DNA of 40,776 nt from Nitrospira sp. CR1.3 (GCA_014055525.1 WIAH01000024.1:1-40776), one strand, 5' to 3'; shown: positions 1 to 7,623, counted from the stretch's first letter. Notes: generated from the letters alone by a model not told the origin. Made by a program: numbers and translations.

Positions 1-77
1 CGTCTCGCGCGAAGAAGGTACTGGGGTCGTCAGCGTTTCTGCTAGCTCCATGTGTGTCCTCTCCTGGTTGTGGGAGA

Positions 78-127
78 GGGGTCAATTTCACATGATGACA
101 GGGGTCAATTTGGCATGATTACTGACA
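78..127. mobile_element. IS21-like element terminus (partial)
   Basis: Two copies of a 22-base unit beginning GGGGTCAATTT lie head to tail at 78-99 and 101-122 with a 23-base period and about 19 of 22 identities, and the block ends in TGACA at 123-127. Tandem GGGTCAATTT-type subterminal repeats and a terminal CA are what I recall of one end of IS21-family elements. The transposase genes would lie left of the window; bases 1-77 show no recognisable coding end. The recombinase sequence begins immediately after the CA, so this looks like the actual insertion junction. Family assignment is from memory of end sequences. Confidence 0.5.
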
Positions 128-541
128 GCTCTACCGGGCGGCGTATCCTCCGGTCAGTGAATGGATGTTTCCGAACGCGAATGGTGGGCCGATGGACGGG
201 GATAACTGGTCGAAACGAGTGTTCCTTCCCCTCGTGCAAGGGGTAGGGATGCGACCGATCGGCCTCCACGTGTTGCGGCATACATATGTGTCGCTGCTCA
301 TCAACGCGGGCGAGAACATCAAATATGTGTCGCGACAGGTGGGCCCCACTCAACTATCGGGATGACGTTGGATACCTACGGGCACTTGTTCAAAGAGACC
401 AGCCAGGCGACGATGTCTCGGCTTGATCAACGGCTACGAATGGGATTGCTGGAAGCTGTTATCGAGCGCGGGCCATCTAACAGAAGGAGCCGAAACAGGC
501 CAAAACAGCATGGAAGATGGTCCAACGATAAATGGTCATAA
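126..541 (+). pseudogene. Tyrosine recombinase (phage-type integrase), 3' fragment with frameshift
   Basis: This is the C-terminal catalytic part of a tyrosine site-specific recombinase. The first frame (126-365) carries the H-x-x-R box as HVLRHTYVSLL and continues with GENIKYVSRQVG, then runs into a stop at 363-365. The match resumes in another frame from 362 as MTLDTYGHLFKE, which holds the catalytic tyrosine, and ends at the TAA at 539-541. The expected joining residues (GH then a short helix) are lost, so an indel near 340-360 broke the gene. The 5' half, with the first catalytic arginine and the DNA-binding domain, is missing; the IS21-like end replaces it. It points toward a tRNA 3' fragment 70 bases downstream, the typical target of this enzyme class. 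Non-functional as it stands. Confidence 0.85.
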
Positions 542-612
542 TTTGTTGGAAGATCGGAGCATAGTGGACGTAGCGTGAAGATGATGAAAGATACGATAAC
601 AACCCCGCCTTA

Positions 613-658
613 ACTTCGAACCCGCAGGTCGCAGGTTCAATTCCTGCCGGGCGCACCA
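613..658 (+). tRNA. 3' part of tRNA-Arg(UCG): attachment-site remnant
   Basis: The sequence folds as the 3' portion of a tRNA. The anticodon loop CTTCGAA is at 614-620 (anticodon TCG at 616-618), the 3' anticodon strand CCCGC at 621-625 and the variable loop AGGTC at 626-630. The T arm is GCAGG/TTCAATT/CCTGC (631-647), the acceptor 3' strand CGGGCGC is at 648-654, the discriminator A at 655 and an encoded CCA at 656-658. Upstream bases 609-613 do not pair with 621-625 and no D arm or 5' acceptor strand (GCGCCCG expected) is present, so this is not a working gene. Starting at the anticodon loop and running to CCA is the classic extent of an att core left by an integrase. Confidence 0.8.
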
Positions 659-1147
659 CAATCCAAGAATACAAAATCCCTCCCGCTCCCTCGCTCTAGG
701 GAGGAGCCAAGTTTCGGACCTCCGGTTACCCATTTCGAAAAAGCTGGTGGACTTTCTCCCTATTCTCAGTAGAGAGCGTCGAAGAGTAGCTGTTTTATCG
801 TGAATAGGTCGTCTGGCGATTCCCTTTAACTTCAATACCTTACAATTGATGATCCTGGGATTTCCCCAATCTTCCGGAGTAAACTGGCACCCCGCCAAAG
901 CTGCATAGATTTCTCCCAGTTACAGCTGTAGCTTTACAACAGGAAGCTGCAAGACGGGAGGAAGCGAAGAGTGGTATTCTATAGGCAGGTTCCGAGAGGC
1001 AACAAAGAGCAGCGGCAGCAAGCTTGGACCAGACATTGCCCTTGCTGCGGACGGTGGCTGAAGAAGCAGGATCCTATTTCCCCGTGGGTCTGTTCCTGTG
1101 GGTGGCAAAGCTGAGAACCGTTCAGTGACCAGGATGAAGGAGGCATC
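659..1147. other. Gene-free stretch downstream of the tRNA remnant
   Basis: I see no supportable gene. A small hairpin (CTCCCT at 686-691 with AGGGAG at 698-703) lies just after the tRNA fragment but has no T tract. Open frames on the minus strand here are antisense read-through of the tRNA. The ribosome-binding site of the small gene at 1148 marks the right edge. Confidence 0.5.
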
Positions 1148-1294
1148 ATGAACCACGTTTTCCTCCACGATGTCCGGGCGGGGTTTTTACTACTGGTTGG
1201 TTTTGCCATGTTGGCGTTGATTTGCGCTGTGGCTGCTCTGAGTACGGTGATGCGGCCAGTGCGATGGGCTGATCGGCGAGCAGCTCACTTCTGA
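1148..1294 (+). CDS. Small single-pass membrane protein, 48 aa
   Basis: A 48-codon frame from ATG 1148 to TGA 1292-1294. A strong Shine-Dalgarno sequence AAGGAGG (1137-1143) sits four bases before the ATG. The peptide starts MNHVFLHDVRAG, has one hydrophobic stretch from about residue 13 to 32 (FLLLVGFAMLALICAV within it), then a positively charged tail rich in arginine (RPVRWADRRAAH). This arrangement predicts one transmembrane helix with a cytoplasmic basic C-terminus. No family is recognised. It stands alone between the integrase/tRNA scar and the Pal-like gene. The strong ribosome-binding site and coherent membrane topology are the support; conservation in relatives is not tested here. 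Confidence 0.55.
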   Translation: MNHVFLHDVRAGFLLLVGFAMLALICAVAALSTVMRPVRWADRRAAHF

Positions 1295-1444
1295 GTTCTT
1301 GCCTTCGTCAAAGCCTTATCCCTAGCGGTTTGTCCCATATCGCCTCTTCATCCGAAGGCTCATCCTGCCAAGCCATCCGTAAACTTATTGATTTATTTAG
1401 ACTTTCCCATCTCAACCGGGTCTCCCGTTGCCTTTGATCCGCGG

Positions 1445-1453
1445 TGCTATAGT
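1445..1453 (+). promoter_or_regulatory. Extended -10 promoter of the Pal-like gene
   Basis: TGC-TATAGT, an extended -10 element, with TATAGT at 1448-1453. No good -35 lies at 16-18 bases (TTGCCT at 1428 is only 14 away), which extended -10 promoters tolerate. Predicted start is near 1460, giving a leader of about 37 bases to the ATG at 1497. It also argues against translation starting at 1428. Confidence 0.5.
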
Positions 1454-1496
1454 TGTTCTACGTGATAATTCACTCACACCAGAGATGGGGGAAGCC

Positions 1497-2204
1497 ATGA
1501 ATTCGAAGATGGGGAAATTAAGCGGGGTAGCCGCCCTGAGCGCGGTATTGCTTGTCACTCAAGGGTGCGGGATGAAATGGCTACAGTCGGATGGAGAACA
1601 GGGAGCCGGGTCTCAGAGCAGCCGGGCCGGTGGAGGTGCCGGATCCTCCGGCGGAGGCGCCGGTTCAGAGTGGAATGGACAGGGCGTAAATCCCAACTTC
1701 CCAGGCATGGCCCCCGATGGGTCACGAGGAGAGTTGAGCGGGTTTTCGCAGAACCCTTCCGAAGAACGTTTGGCGCATGGAGGGGGGATCGCCTCAAAGT
1801 CCTACGCCGGCATGAACGTGATGCAACATGCAGAACTGACGAGGGAAGAGAAAGCGGCTATCGAAGCCGGGTTGCAGGACGTGTTCTTCGGCTACGATCA
1901 ATGGACACTTTCAGATGGCGGGATGGAGGCCCTGAATCACGACGCCAAGTGGCTGAAGGACCATCCGGGAGCGGTGATGAAGGTTGAAGGCCATTGTGAT
2001 GAACGAGGCACAACCGACTACAACGTGGTGCTCGGAGACAAACGGTCAAAGAGCGCCCGTAGTTATCTCATCGAGCTGGGCGTCAACCCGAGGCAGATCG
2101 GCATCGTTTCATACGGCAAGGAGCGCCCCTTCTGCATGGACCACAACGAGGCCTGTTATCAGCAGAATCGCCGAGGTCACGTGTTGCTGAAAGTAAAAAA
2201 GTAG
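1497..2204 (+). CDS. Pal-like peptidoglycan-associated OmpA-family lipoprotein
   Basis: 235-residue lipoprotein. The ATG at 1497 was chosen over the in-frame 1428 because it gives a proper signal peptide (MNSKMGKLSG, a hydrophobic core, then VTQGC with lipidated Cys24), has a GGGGGAAG ribosome-binding sequence just upstream, and lies downstream of the extended -10. A Gly/Ser-rich linker spans roughly residues 33-60. The C-terminal OmpA domain (about 125-235) has FFGYDQWTLS, the peptidoglycan-binding core VEGHCDERGTTDYN, LGDKRSKSARSYL and the ending NRRGHVLLK. Such proteins tether the outer membrane to peptidoglycan, and Pal works with Tol. Usual Pal proteins are about 170 residues; the extra length is the low-complexity linker. 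No tol genes are adjacent, so it may be a Pal paralogue. A terminator follows directly. Confidence 0.85.
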   Translation: MNSKMGKLSGVAALSAVLLVTQGCGMKWLQSDGEQGAGSQSSRAGGGAGSSGGGAGSEWNGQGVNPNFPGMAPDGSRGELSGFSQNPSEERLAHGGGIASKSYAGMNVMQHAELTREEKAAIEAGLQDVFFGYDQWTLSDGGMEALNHDAKWLKDHPGAVMKVEGHCDERGTTDYNVVLGDKRSKSARSYLIELGVNPRQIGIVSYGKERPFCMDHNEACYQQNRRGHVLLKVKK

Positions 2205-2225
2205 CCGCTACTTCCAAGATCCAGC

Positions 2226-2273
2226 GAGCCCCGACGCAACTTTTTATGGTCGAAGCGTCGGGGCTCTTTGTTT
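2226..2273 (+). terminator. Rho-independent terminator after the Pal-like gene
   Basis: A perfect 12-bp inverted repeat, GAGCCCCGACGC (2226-2237) and GCGTCGGGGCTC (2255-2266), with a 17-base loop, followed by TTTGTTT (2267-2273). It starts 21 bases after the stop codon. Confidence 0.85.
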
Positions 2274-2329
2274 GACGAGAAGAGCCGAGGCGCAGCAACA
2301 TCAGCAGCAATAAACACAGAAGGACCATC

Positions 2330-2680
2330 ATGACCACAAGATCTCAAGCGCTCAAAGATGACGGGTGCATGGAGAAGCGAAGGCAACCGCGGTTTACCGC
2401 GCAGTTCCGAAGCACTTTTTCCGGCGGGCAGCGGGAAGGGCAGGGGAAGACGCTGGATCTCTCTCATGGAGGTTGTCGAATCGAAACGGAACAGGTCGTG
2501 GTGACCGGCGCAACATTCGAATGTCGTATTTACGCTCCCGGCCTGAACTGGCCCCTCCGCATCGATGAAGCGCAGGTTCGGTGGGTGAAGGGAAAGACTT
2601 TTGGAATCCAGTTCACTTCGATTCAGCCTGAAGAACGTGTGAAGCTCAAGCAGGTCATCGCTCATCTGACCGTCCAATAA
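2330..2680 (+). CDS. PilZ-domain protein, 116 aa
   Basis: A single-domain PilZ protein, a family that binds the second messenger cyclic di-GMP. Both ligand motifs are visible: the RxxxR box in EKRRQPRFTAQF (about residues 15-26) and D-x-S-x-x-G as DLSHGG near 43-48, followed by the beta-barrel strands and a closing helix. The start at 2330 follows an AGAAGGA ribosome-binding sequence six bases upstream; ATG 2369 (MEKRRQ) is an alternative that would still keep both motifs. It lies between the terminator of the Pal-like gene and msrA and is probably monocistronic. A perfect 12-bp palindrome (2726-2737) follows the stop without a T tract. The output it controls cannot be read from the neighbours. 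Confidence 0.85.
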   Translation: MTTRSQALKDDGCMEKRRQPRFTAQFRSTFSGGQREGQGKTLDLSHGGCRIETEQVVVTGATFECRIYAPGLNWPLRIDEAQVRWVKGKTFGIQFTSIQPEERVKLKQVIAHLTVQ

Positions 2681-2845
2681 TTCTCATCGTCGCCGATATT
2701 CTCCACCGTCGATCGGCCTGGTCATGCCTGATCAGGCTCGAGACCCGTTCTTACTCCATGGTATATAGAAGCGAGATGTGCACGAGAGACACGCCCGTCT
2801 TTTTCGTGCCGCATAACATCGTATGGAATTATTTGAGGGGAACCG

Positions 2846-3382
2846 ATGAAACATGAAACTGCCACGCTGGCCGGGGGATGTTTCTGGTGCCTGGAAGCGA
2901 TCTACGACCAGCTGAAGGGGGTACACTCCGTCGAGTCAGGATATATCGGTGGAAAAGTTGCGAACCCGACATATGAAGCCGTGTGCGGTGGCGGTACCGG
3001 GCATGCGGAGGCAGTAAGGATCACGTTTGATCCGACAATCGTAAGCTATCGAACATTGTTGGAGATGTTCTTTGTCATCCACGATCCGACGACGCTCAAT
3101 CGGCAAGGTCACGACGTCGGGTCACAATACCGATCCGGCATCTTTTATCATTCGCCCGAGCAGAAGCAGATCGCGGAGGACATCATTGCAGACATGGCGA
3201 GAGAGCGGGTCTTCTCCAATCCGATCGTGACCGAGGTCGTGCCGGCCGAGATCTGGTACGAGGCGGAGCCGTACCATCAGGAATACTTCGCGCGCAACCC
3301 GTTTCAAGGCTATTGCACGGCGGTGGTAGGGCCAAAGGTCGCGAAGTTCCGCAAGGAGTTTCTCGACAGGCTCAAGTCCTAG
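2846..3382 (+). CDS. msrA: Peptide methionine sulfoxide reductase A
   Basis: 178 residues, reducing the S epimer of methionine sulfoxide in proteins using thioredoxin. The catalytic signature GGCFWCLE is at residues 10-17, with Cys12 as the attacking thiol and an extra Cys15. The family's central HDPTTLNRQGHDVGSQYRS region and the C-terminal QGYCTAVVGPK with a candidate recycling cysteine are present. Length is typical of a single-domain MsrA without a fused MsrB. GAGGGG eight to thirteen bases before the ATG supports this start. The gene stands alone, convergent with the minus-strand gene ending at 3410. Confidence 0.95.
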   Translation: MKHETATLAGGCFWCLEAIYDQLKGVHSVESGYIGGKVANPTYEAVCGGGTGHAEAVRITFDPTIVSYRTLLEMFFVIHDPTTLNRQGHDVGSQYRSGIFYHSPEQKQIAEDIIADMARERVFSNPIVTEVVPAEIWYEAEPYHQEYFARNPFQGYCTAVVGPKVAKFRKEFLDRLKS

Positions 3383-3409
3383 CGCTTGGGTCGTCCGCTC
3401 AGAACACTG

Positions 3410-3835
3410 CTACTTGAACCACTTGGCAAGTTGCTCTCTCGTCTCGGTCAGCAGATCCGGCTCTTGTTTGACCTGGTGAATCAACAACAGCACTTCGGCC
3501 TGAGGCGGACAGAAAGGCCATTCGATGGCCGGTTTGCCTTGGACCTTCACGAGTACCAATCCGTCAGGCCGTTCTGTCGGTCTCTGGACGACGATCAGCG
3601 GATCTTCGGGATCCAGAAGACATGATCCATCGAATCTCGCGCTCTCGTACAGGAGGGGATTGGCGAAGGTTACCTTGACGGCTCCGTTGGAATAGATGGT
3701 GTCGCCTTCTCGAATGGGACCAGTGGGCGAAATCAAATAGATCAAGAGCGGCAAACTCAATATCAGAATAACGCCGAAGCCGATCGACCAGAGCGGAGGG
3801 CCTGATTCCTGGCGGTCGTCTGGAGTGGAAGGCAT
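3410..3835 (-). CDS. Hypothetical single-pass membrane-anchored protein
   Basis: 141 residues. A short proline-rich N-terminus is followed by one transmembrane helix (about residues 15-37, IGFGVILILSLPLLIYLI within it), then a roughly 100-residue extracytoplasmic part with two cysteines that could pair (GSCLLDPED and WPFCPPQ). No family is recognised. It begins 11 bases downstream of the ttcA stop on the same strand with no clear ribosome-binding site, so it is probably translated from the ttcA transcript. The tail, from QAEVLLLIHQVKQEPDLL, looks helical and acidic-basic mixed. Confidence 0.65.
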   Translation of the reverse strand: MPSTPDDRQESGPPLWSIGFGVILILSLPLLIYLISPTGPIREGDTIYSNGAVKVTFANPLLYESARFDGSCLLDPEDPLIVVQRPTERPDGLVLVKVQGKPAIEWPFCPPQAEVLLLIHQVKQEPDLLTETREQLAKWFK

Positions 3836-3846
3836 CGGAGTGCGGA

Positions 3847-4719
3847 TTAGGTTTGAGGATCGCGCTCCTGATCGAGCCAGGCATCGTGGTCGTCTGTGGC
3901 AGTCTGAGTCGTCCGGAGCGACAAGAAATCAAAGAGGCGTTTGTCCAGCAACAGTGAAGGAGCGACATTGGCAAGAGCAGCAAACATGCTATCCAGGCAA
4001 CCCGGCGTCCGCTGTTCCCATGCACGCAAGAACGCCTTGGCTTCTTTGCGCTTGAGATCCTCCTGGGAGCCGCAGAGGTCACAGGGAATGATGGGGAAGG
4101 CGCGGAGTTCCGCATAGCGGGCCAGGTCGCGTTCTTGCACCGCCGCCAAGGGTCGAATCACCAGGTGCCGGCCGTCCTTCGAGCGGAGCTTCGGCGGCAT
4201 GGTCTTCAGTTTTCCAGTGAACAGCAAGTTGAGAAGCAGAGTCTCCAGAATATCGTCCCGATGATGGCCAAGCGCGATTTTCGTTGCACCCAACTCGGTC
4301 GCTATGCGGTACAGATGTCCGCGTCGGAGTCGCGAACAGAGGGAGCAGGTGGTGTGTCCCTCCGGGACCAGCCGTTTGACGATCGAGTAGGTGTCCCGTT
4401 CCTCAATATGAAAAGGGATTCCCTTCGTGGCGAGATAGTCCGGCAGGATGTGCGCGGGGAAGCCGGGCTGTTTCTGGTCCAGGTTGACTGCAACCAGATC
4501 AAAACAAATCGGGGCTCTACGTTGCAGGACAAGCAGCAGTTCGAGCAATCCATAGCTGTCTTTCCCACCTGACAAGCAGACCATGACCTTATCGCCGTCT
4601 TCGATCAGGCCATAGTCCGCAATCGTTTGGCCCACCAGCCGAAGCAGACGGGTTTGAAGCTGTTCGGTCGCCTCATCGAGCTTGACTCTTGTCGACGATT
4701 GGCCGGTTGATTCCAACAT
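3847..4719 (-). CDS. ttcA: tRNA 2-thiocytidine(32) synthetase TtcA
   Basis: An ATP- and iron-sulfur-dependent enzyme that thiolates C32 of certain tRNAs. From the start at 4719 it is 290 residues. The PP-loop SGGKDS is at 50-55, the CxxC pair in [13 protein letters not shown] is central, and the third cluster region is PCDLCGSQE; the GHHRDD motif is also present. An upstream ATG at 4830 would add 37 residues with no family resemblance and would start inside or above the promoter, so 4719 is preferred. There is no Shine-Dalgarno sequence because the predicted transcript starts at or next to the ATG. The gene lies upstream of the small membrane protein at 3410-3835. The family also includes TilS-like enzymes, but the cysteine pattern fits TtcA. 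Confidence 0.9.
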   Translation of the reverse strand: MLESTGQSSTRVKLDEATEQLQTRLLRLVGQTIADYGLIEDGDKVMVCLSGGKDSYGLLELLLVLQRRAPICFDLVAVNLDQKQPGFPAHILPDYLATKGIPFHIEERDTYSIVKRLVPEGHTTCSLCSRLRRGHLYRIATELGATKIALGHHRDDILETLLLNLLFTGKLKTMPPKLRSKDGRHLVIRPLAAVQERDLARYAELRAFPIIPCDLCGSQEDLKRKEAKAFLRAWEQRTPGCLDSMFAALANVAPSLLLDKRLFDFLSLRTTQTATDDHDAWLDQERDPQT

Positions 4720-4727
4720 GGCGGCGT

Positions 4728-4756
4728 ATTGTACGCGCGCGATTGTCGGCTGTCGA
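4728..4756 (-). promoter_or_regulatory. ttcA promoter, leaderless
   Basis: On the minus strand, TCGACA (4756-4751), a 17-base spacer and TACAAT (4733-4728). The -10 ends eight bases before the ATG at 4719, so transcription should begin at or beside the start codon. This explains the absent ribosome-binding site. Confidence 0.6.
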
Positions 4757-4870
4757 TCCTCGGAAATGCATGGTAGAAAATGGCATGAGCCGACACATCC
4801 ATCCGGTTCATTCTTGGACGGAGGCGACAATTTTTCACCGTTCCGCGCGCGCAGTCGTCCCGGCGTGGCC

Positions 4871-4879
4871 TGCTATATT
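4871..4879 (+). promoter_or_regulatory. Extended -10 promoter of the metallopeptidase/ATP-grasp pair
   Basis: TGC-TATATT with TATATT at 4874-4879, a good extended -10, and no matching -35. The expected leader to the ATG at 4914 is about 28 bases and contains a weak CAGGA ribosome-binding sequence. Confidence 0.45.
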
Positions 4880-4913
4880 TCTCTAGAGAAGCGCCGTTAC
4901 GGGCAGGATTGTC

Positions 4914-5975
4914 ATGTCAGGCGACAAGCCAAGAGACGTTGCGTCACACGGTTCCGTTCGATCGGAACCCAAGTGGGCCTCATGGACGGATGAGAAGCTT
5001 CTCGATCTTCCCATGCGCCAGCTCGGGATCAGTCTACAGAGCCCCTTCTTGTCTGGACAGATCGAGCAGCTGTATCGAGAACTGGAAGCCAAGCGCCTTC
5101 GATTTCGTCCGCATTTCTGGCTCTCCAACGAGTGGTTCACGCCGGACGGAATCCCCGGTATTGCCATTCCGTTCTACCTGGCTCATCCGCGTTTGGTAAA
5201 ACTCGAATTAGCGCAGATGCTTGAAGTAGAGGGCGGGACGCCTGAATGGTGTATGCGCATTCTCCGGCACGAGGCGGGACATGCTATCGAGAATGCCTAC
5301 CGAATCAGGCGCCTTCGCAGCCGGCAGCGGATATTCGGGCGGTCCTCGGAACCCTATCCCAAGTATTATAGCCCTCGTCCCTACAGTCGGAGCTTTGTTC
5401 GCCATCTGGACGTGTGGTATGCGCAGAGCCATCCGGATGAGGATTTTGCGGAAACCTTTGCCGTATGGCTGACTCCTGACTCCATGTGGGCCGATCGTTA
5501 CAAAGGCTGGCCGGTGCTGCGGAAGCTTCAGTACATGGACGGACTCATGCGTGGGCTCGGGGATGTCACCCCCGCGGTCACAACGACCGAGACACTAGAT
5601 CCCCTATCGACTCTCAAGAAGACCCTTCGAGAGCATTATGACCGCAAGCGCAACCACTATGGCATCGAGCGGTCTTCTTTCTACGATCCGGATCTGAAGC
5701 GGCTGTTTTCGAATGCTCCAGCCCATGCCGACAAGATGAGAGCGTCTACCTTCTTGAACCGGTTTCGCCGGGAGGTTCGTCGCAAGGTGGCGGGTTGGAC
5801 CGGAGAGTATCAGTACACCATCGATCAGGTTCTCGAGGATATGATCCAGCGCTGCCGGCAGCTGCAGCTCCGGCTCCTGATTCCGGAGGAGCAGGCCAAG
5901 TTGGATTTTACGATCTTGTTGACCGTACACACGATGAATTACCTGCGGAGCGGGCGTCATAAGGTGGCAGTATGA
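4914..5975 (+). CDS. Putative zinc-binding metallopeptidase (HEAGH)
   Basis: 353 residues with no signal peptide, so cytoplasmic. The zinc-peptidase motif HEAGH is at residues 119-123 within ILRHEAGHAIENAYR: two histidine ligands and a catalytic glutamate. About 50 residues later HPDEDFAETFAVWL (173-186) carries the acidic DEDFAE block expected to give the third ligand, as in gluzincins. This resembles proteins annotated only as putative zinc-binding metallopeptidase; no substrate is known to me. The C-terminal half is helical and basic (KKTLREHYDRKRNHYG; FRREVRRKV). Its TGA overlaps the ATG of the next gene (ATGA), so the peptidase and the ATP-grasp ligase are co-translated and probably act on the same product. 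Confidence 0.75.
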   Translation: MSGDKPRDVASHGSVRSEPKWASWTDEKLLDLPMRQLGISLQSPFLSGQIEQLYRELEAKRLRFRPHFWLSNEWFTPDGIPGIAIPFYLAHPRLVKLELAQMLEVEGGTPEWCMRILRHEAGHAIENAYRIRRLRSRQRIFGRSSEPYPKYYSPRPYSRSFVRHLDVWYAQSHPDEDFAETFAVWLTPDSMWADRYKGWPVLRKLQYMDGLMRGLGDVTPAVTTTETLDPLSTLKKTLREHYDRKRNHYGIERSSFYDPDLKRLFSNAPAHADKMRASTFLNRFRREVRRKVAGWTGEYQYTIDQVLEDMIQRCRQLQLRLLIPEEQAKLDFTILLTVHTMNYLRSGRHKVAV

Positions 5976-6994
5976 GACGGCTCCGTATTCTGGTGCTCAT
6001 GCATGAGGACCTGGTCCCGCCGGAGCAACTGAACGGCCAGGATCCGAAGCACGGGGAATGGAAGACCGAGTTCGACGTCGTCAGCACGCTCAGGAAGCTC
6101 GGCCATAACGTCAAGCCGCTCGGAGTGAAGAGCGATTTGGGCGTCATCCGCGCCGCCGTCGAGGAATGGAAGCCCCACATTGCGTTCAATTTACTAGAAG
6201 AGTTCGACGGTGTCGCGATCTACGATCAGAATGTCGTCTCCTATCTTGAGCTTCTTCGGGTACCCTACACGGGCTGTAATCCGCGCGGCCTGATGCTGGC
6301 GCGCGACAAGGTGTTGTCGAAGAAACTCTTCTCCTTCCACCGCATCCCGTTCCCCGATTTTATGGTCGTGCCGCAGGGGCGAATGGTGAAGCGGCCCAAG
6401 TGGCTATCTTTCCCTCTCATCGTCAAGTCGGCGACCGAGGAAGCCTCGCTCGGCATTTCACAGGCTTCTATTGTTCAGGAAGACGACAAGTTGAAAGAGC
6501 GCGTAGCCTTTATCCACCAGAGTGTCGGCACAGGAGCGCTGATCGAACGCTATATAGAAGGACGAGAACTCTACGTCGGTGTGTTAGGCAACGGGCACTT
6601 ACAAGTATTGCCGGTCTGGGAACTCATGATGGATAAGTTACCCGACGAGGCGCGTCGGATTGCGACCGAACGGGTCAAATGGAGCCGTAAATATCAGGAC
6701 AAGTACGGCATCACCTCGAGAGAAGCCAAAAACCTGCCGGTGGGTAAAGCCGAGCAGATCCAACACCTTGCAAAGCGCGTGTATCGCGTGCTTGGATTAA
6801 GCGGCTATGCGCGCATCGATATGCGGATGGATGGGGAAGGGCGTCTGTATGTGCTGGAAGCCAATCCCAATCCACAAATCGCTCAGCATGAAGATTTCGC
6901 GGATTCTGCGGAAAAAGCCGACTATCCCTACAAAGAGCTGCTCCAGGAACTGCTGAGCGTCGGTCTTCGTTGGCGGCCGGCTAAGGTCGCATAG
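5972..6994 (+). CDS. ATP-grasp ligase related to D-alanine--D-alanine ligase
   Basis: 340 residues, an ATP-grasp carboxylate-amine ligase. It shows a Ddl-like N-terminal domain (FDVVSTLRKLGHNVKPLGV; HIAFNLLEEFDGVAIYDQN; PYTGCNPRGLMLARDK), the nucleotide-binding part (FPLIVKSATEEASLGIS; GALIERYIEGRELYVGVLG) and the Mg-binding end LYVLEANPNPQI. A ddl gene would normally sit among cell-wall genes; this one is translationally coupled to a HEAGH peptidase instead. Between the ATP-binding strands it has an insert rich in charged residues (MMDKLPDEARRIATERVKWSRKY region). True D-Ala-D-Ala ligase cannot be excluded, but pairing with a cytoplasmic peptidase favours formation of another amide bond, perhaps in a peptide or peptide-like metabolite. 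Substrate unknown. Confidence 0.8.
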   Translation: MRRLRILVLMHEDLVPPEQLNGQDPKHGEWKTEFDVVSTLRKLGHNVKPLGVKSDLGVIRAAVEEWKPHIAFNLLEEFDGVAIYDQNVVSYLELLRVPYTGCNPRGLMLARDKVLSKKLFSFHRIPFPDFMVVPQGRMVKRPKWLSFPLIVKSATEEASLGISQASIVQEDDKLKERVAFIHQSVGTGALIERYIEGRELYVGVLGNGHLQVLPVWELMMDKLPDEARRIATERVKWSRKYQDKYGITSREAKNLPVGKAEQIQHLAKRVYRVLGLSGYARIDMRMDGEGRLYVLEANPNPQIAQHEDFADSAEKADYPYKELLQELLSVGLRWRPAKVA

Positions 6995-7024
6995 GCCGGG
7001 GATCACGTCGTCGTAAGAAAACAA

Positions 7025-7585
7025 TCAGGGGCCGAAGTTGAAGCCGAACAGCAGTGCCACACTGGTGGTGTCCTTTTCGGGAAGAGACGGGGCGAGATTG
7101 ATGTCGTGGAGATTGACAATCAAGGTCGAGGAGAGGGCGACGTTTCGGATGACTTGATACTCCAGCGAGATTCCGATGGGGACGTACCAGCTGGTATCGT
7201 TACGATCGATGCGGCTTGGGCCGGTTCCCTTGTCCAGGTCGGCGTGAATCAAGCCAAACCCGACAAAGGGGACCAGATTCACACCGTTGTTCAACCGGAA
7301 GTGATAACGACCCACACCGGCAAAAGCGATTTGGAAGAGATCGCCCGTCGGGCTGATTAGCATCATCGGCCCCACGGAGAAATTCCGGTCGACGTAGTAG
7401 TCCAGATTGAAGCCGAGGGTGAAAACCGTGTCGTTGACCGTGCCGGCTGTAAAGCCGAGGCCGCTCCCGAATCCCCACCGGTTCTCATCCGCTTGAGCCG
7501 GCTGGGTAAGCGCCGCCAGACCGCAGAGCATCAATACGACCGCCGCAAGCCGTCGGGAGGGAGGCGCAAGAACTGATCGAGCCAT
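7025..7585 (-). CDS. Outer-membrane beta-barrel protein with signal peptide
   Basis: 186 residues. A Sec signal peptide ends near residue 32 (MLCGLAALTQPAQADE). The mature part is made of alternating-residue strands rich in Gly and aromatic residues: GFGSGLGFTAGTVNDTVFTLGFNLDYYVD in segments, PVGPMMLISPTG-like turns, AFAGVGRYHFRLN, VPFVGFGLIHADLD, SWYVPIGISLEYQVI, and the closing ALLFGFNFGP. This fits a small eight-stranded barrel of the OmpW/OmpA-like porin superfamily. The C-terminus lacks the usual final phenylalanine. Nothing in the neighbourhood points to a substrate. It is transcribed alone from its own promoter, convergent with the ATP-grasp gene. Confidence 0.75.
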   Translation of the reverse strand: MARSVLAPPSRRLAAVVLMLCGLAALTQPAQADENRWGFGSGLGFTAGTVNDTVFTLGFNLDYYVDRNFSVGPMMLISPTGDLFQIAFAGVGRYHFRLNNGVNLVPFVGFGLIHADLDKGTGPSRIDRNDTSWYVPIGISLEYQVIRNVALSSTLIVNLHDINLAPSLPEKDTTSVALLFGFNFGP

Positions 7586-7594
7586 ATCCGCCGG

Positions 7595-7623
7595 ATGCTA
7601 GCACAGGGGTGCCACGTCGACAA
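7595..7623 (-). promoter_or_regulatory. Promoter of the outer-membrane barrel gene
   Basis: On the minus strand, TTGTCG (7623-7618), a 17-base spacer and TAGCAT (7600-7595), with TGC directly before the -10 as an extended element. Predicted start is about three bases from the ATG at 7585, so the transcript is nearly leaderless. Confidence 0.6.

Noticed and set aside
477..898. Open frames on the minus strand reading RPAGIEPATCG and RQELNLRPAG
   Set aside because: These are the well-known false proteins produced by antisense reading across tRNA genes; here they lie over the tRNA-Arg remnant.
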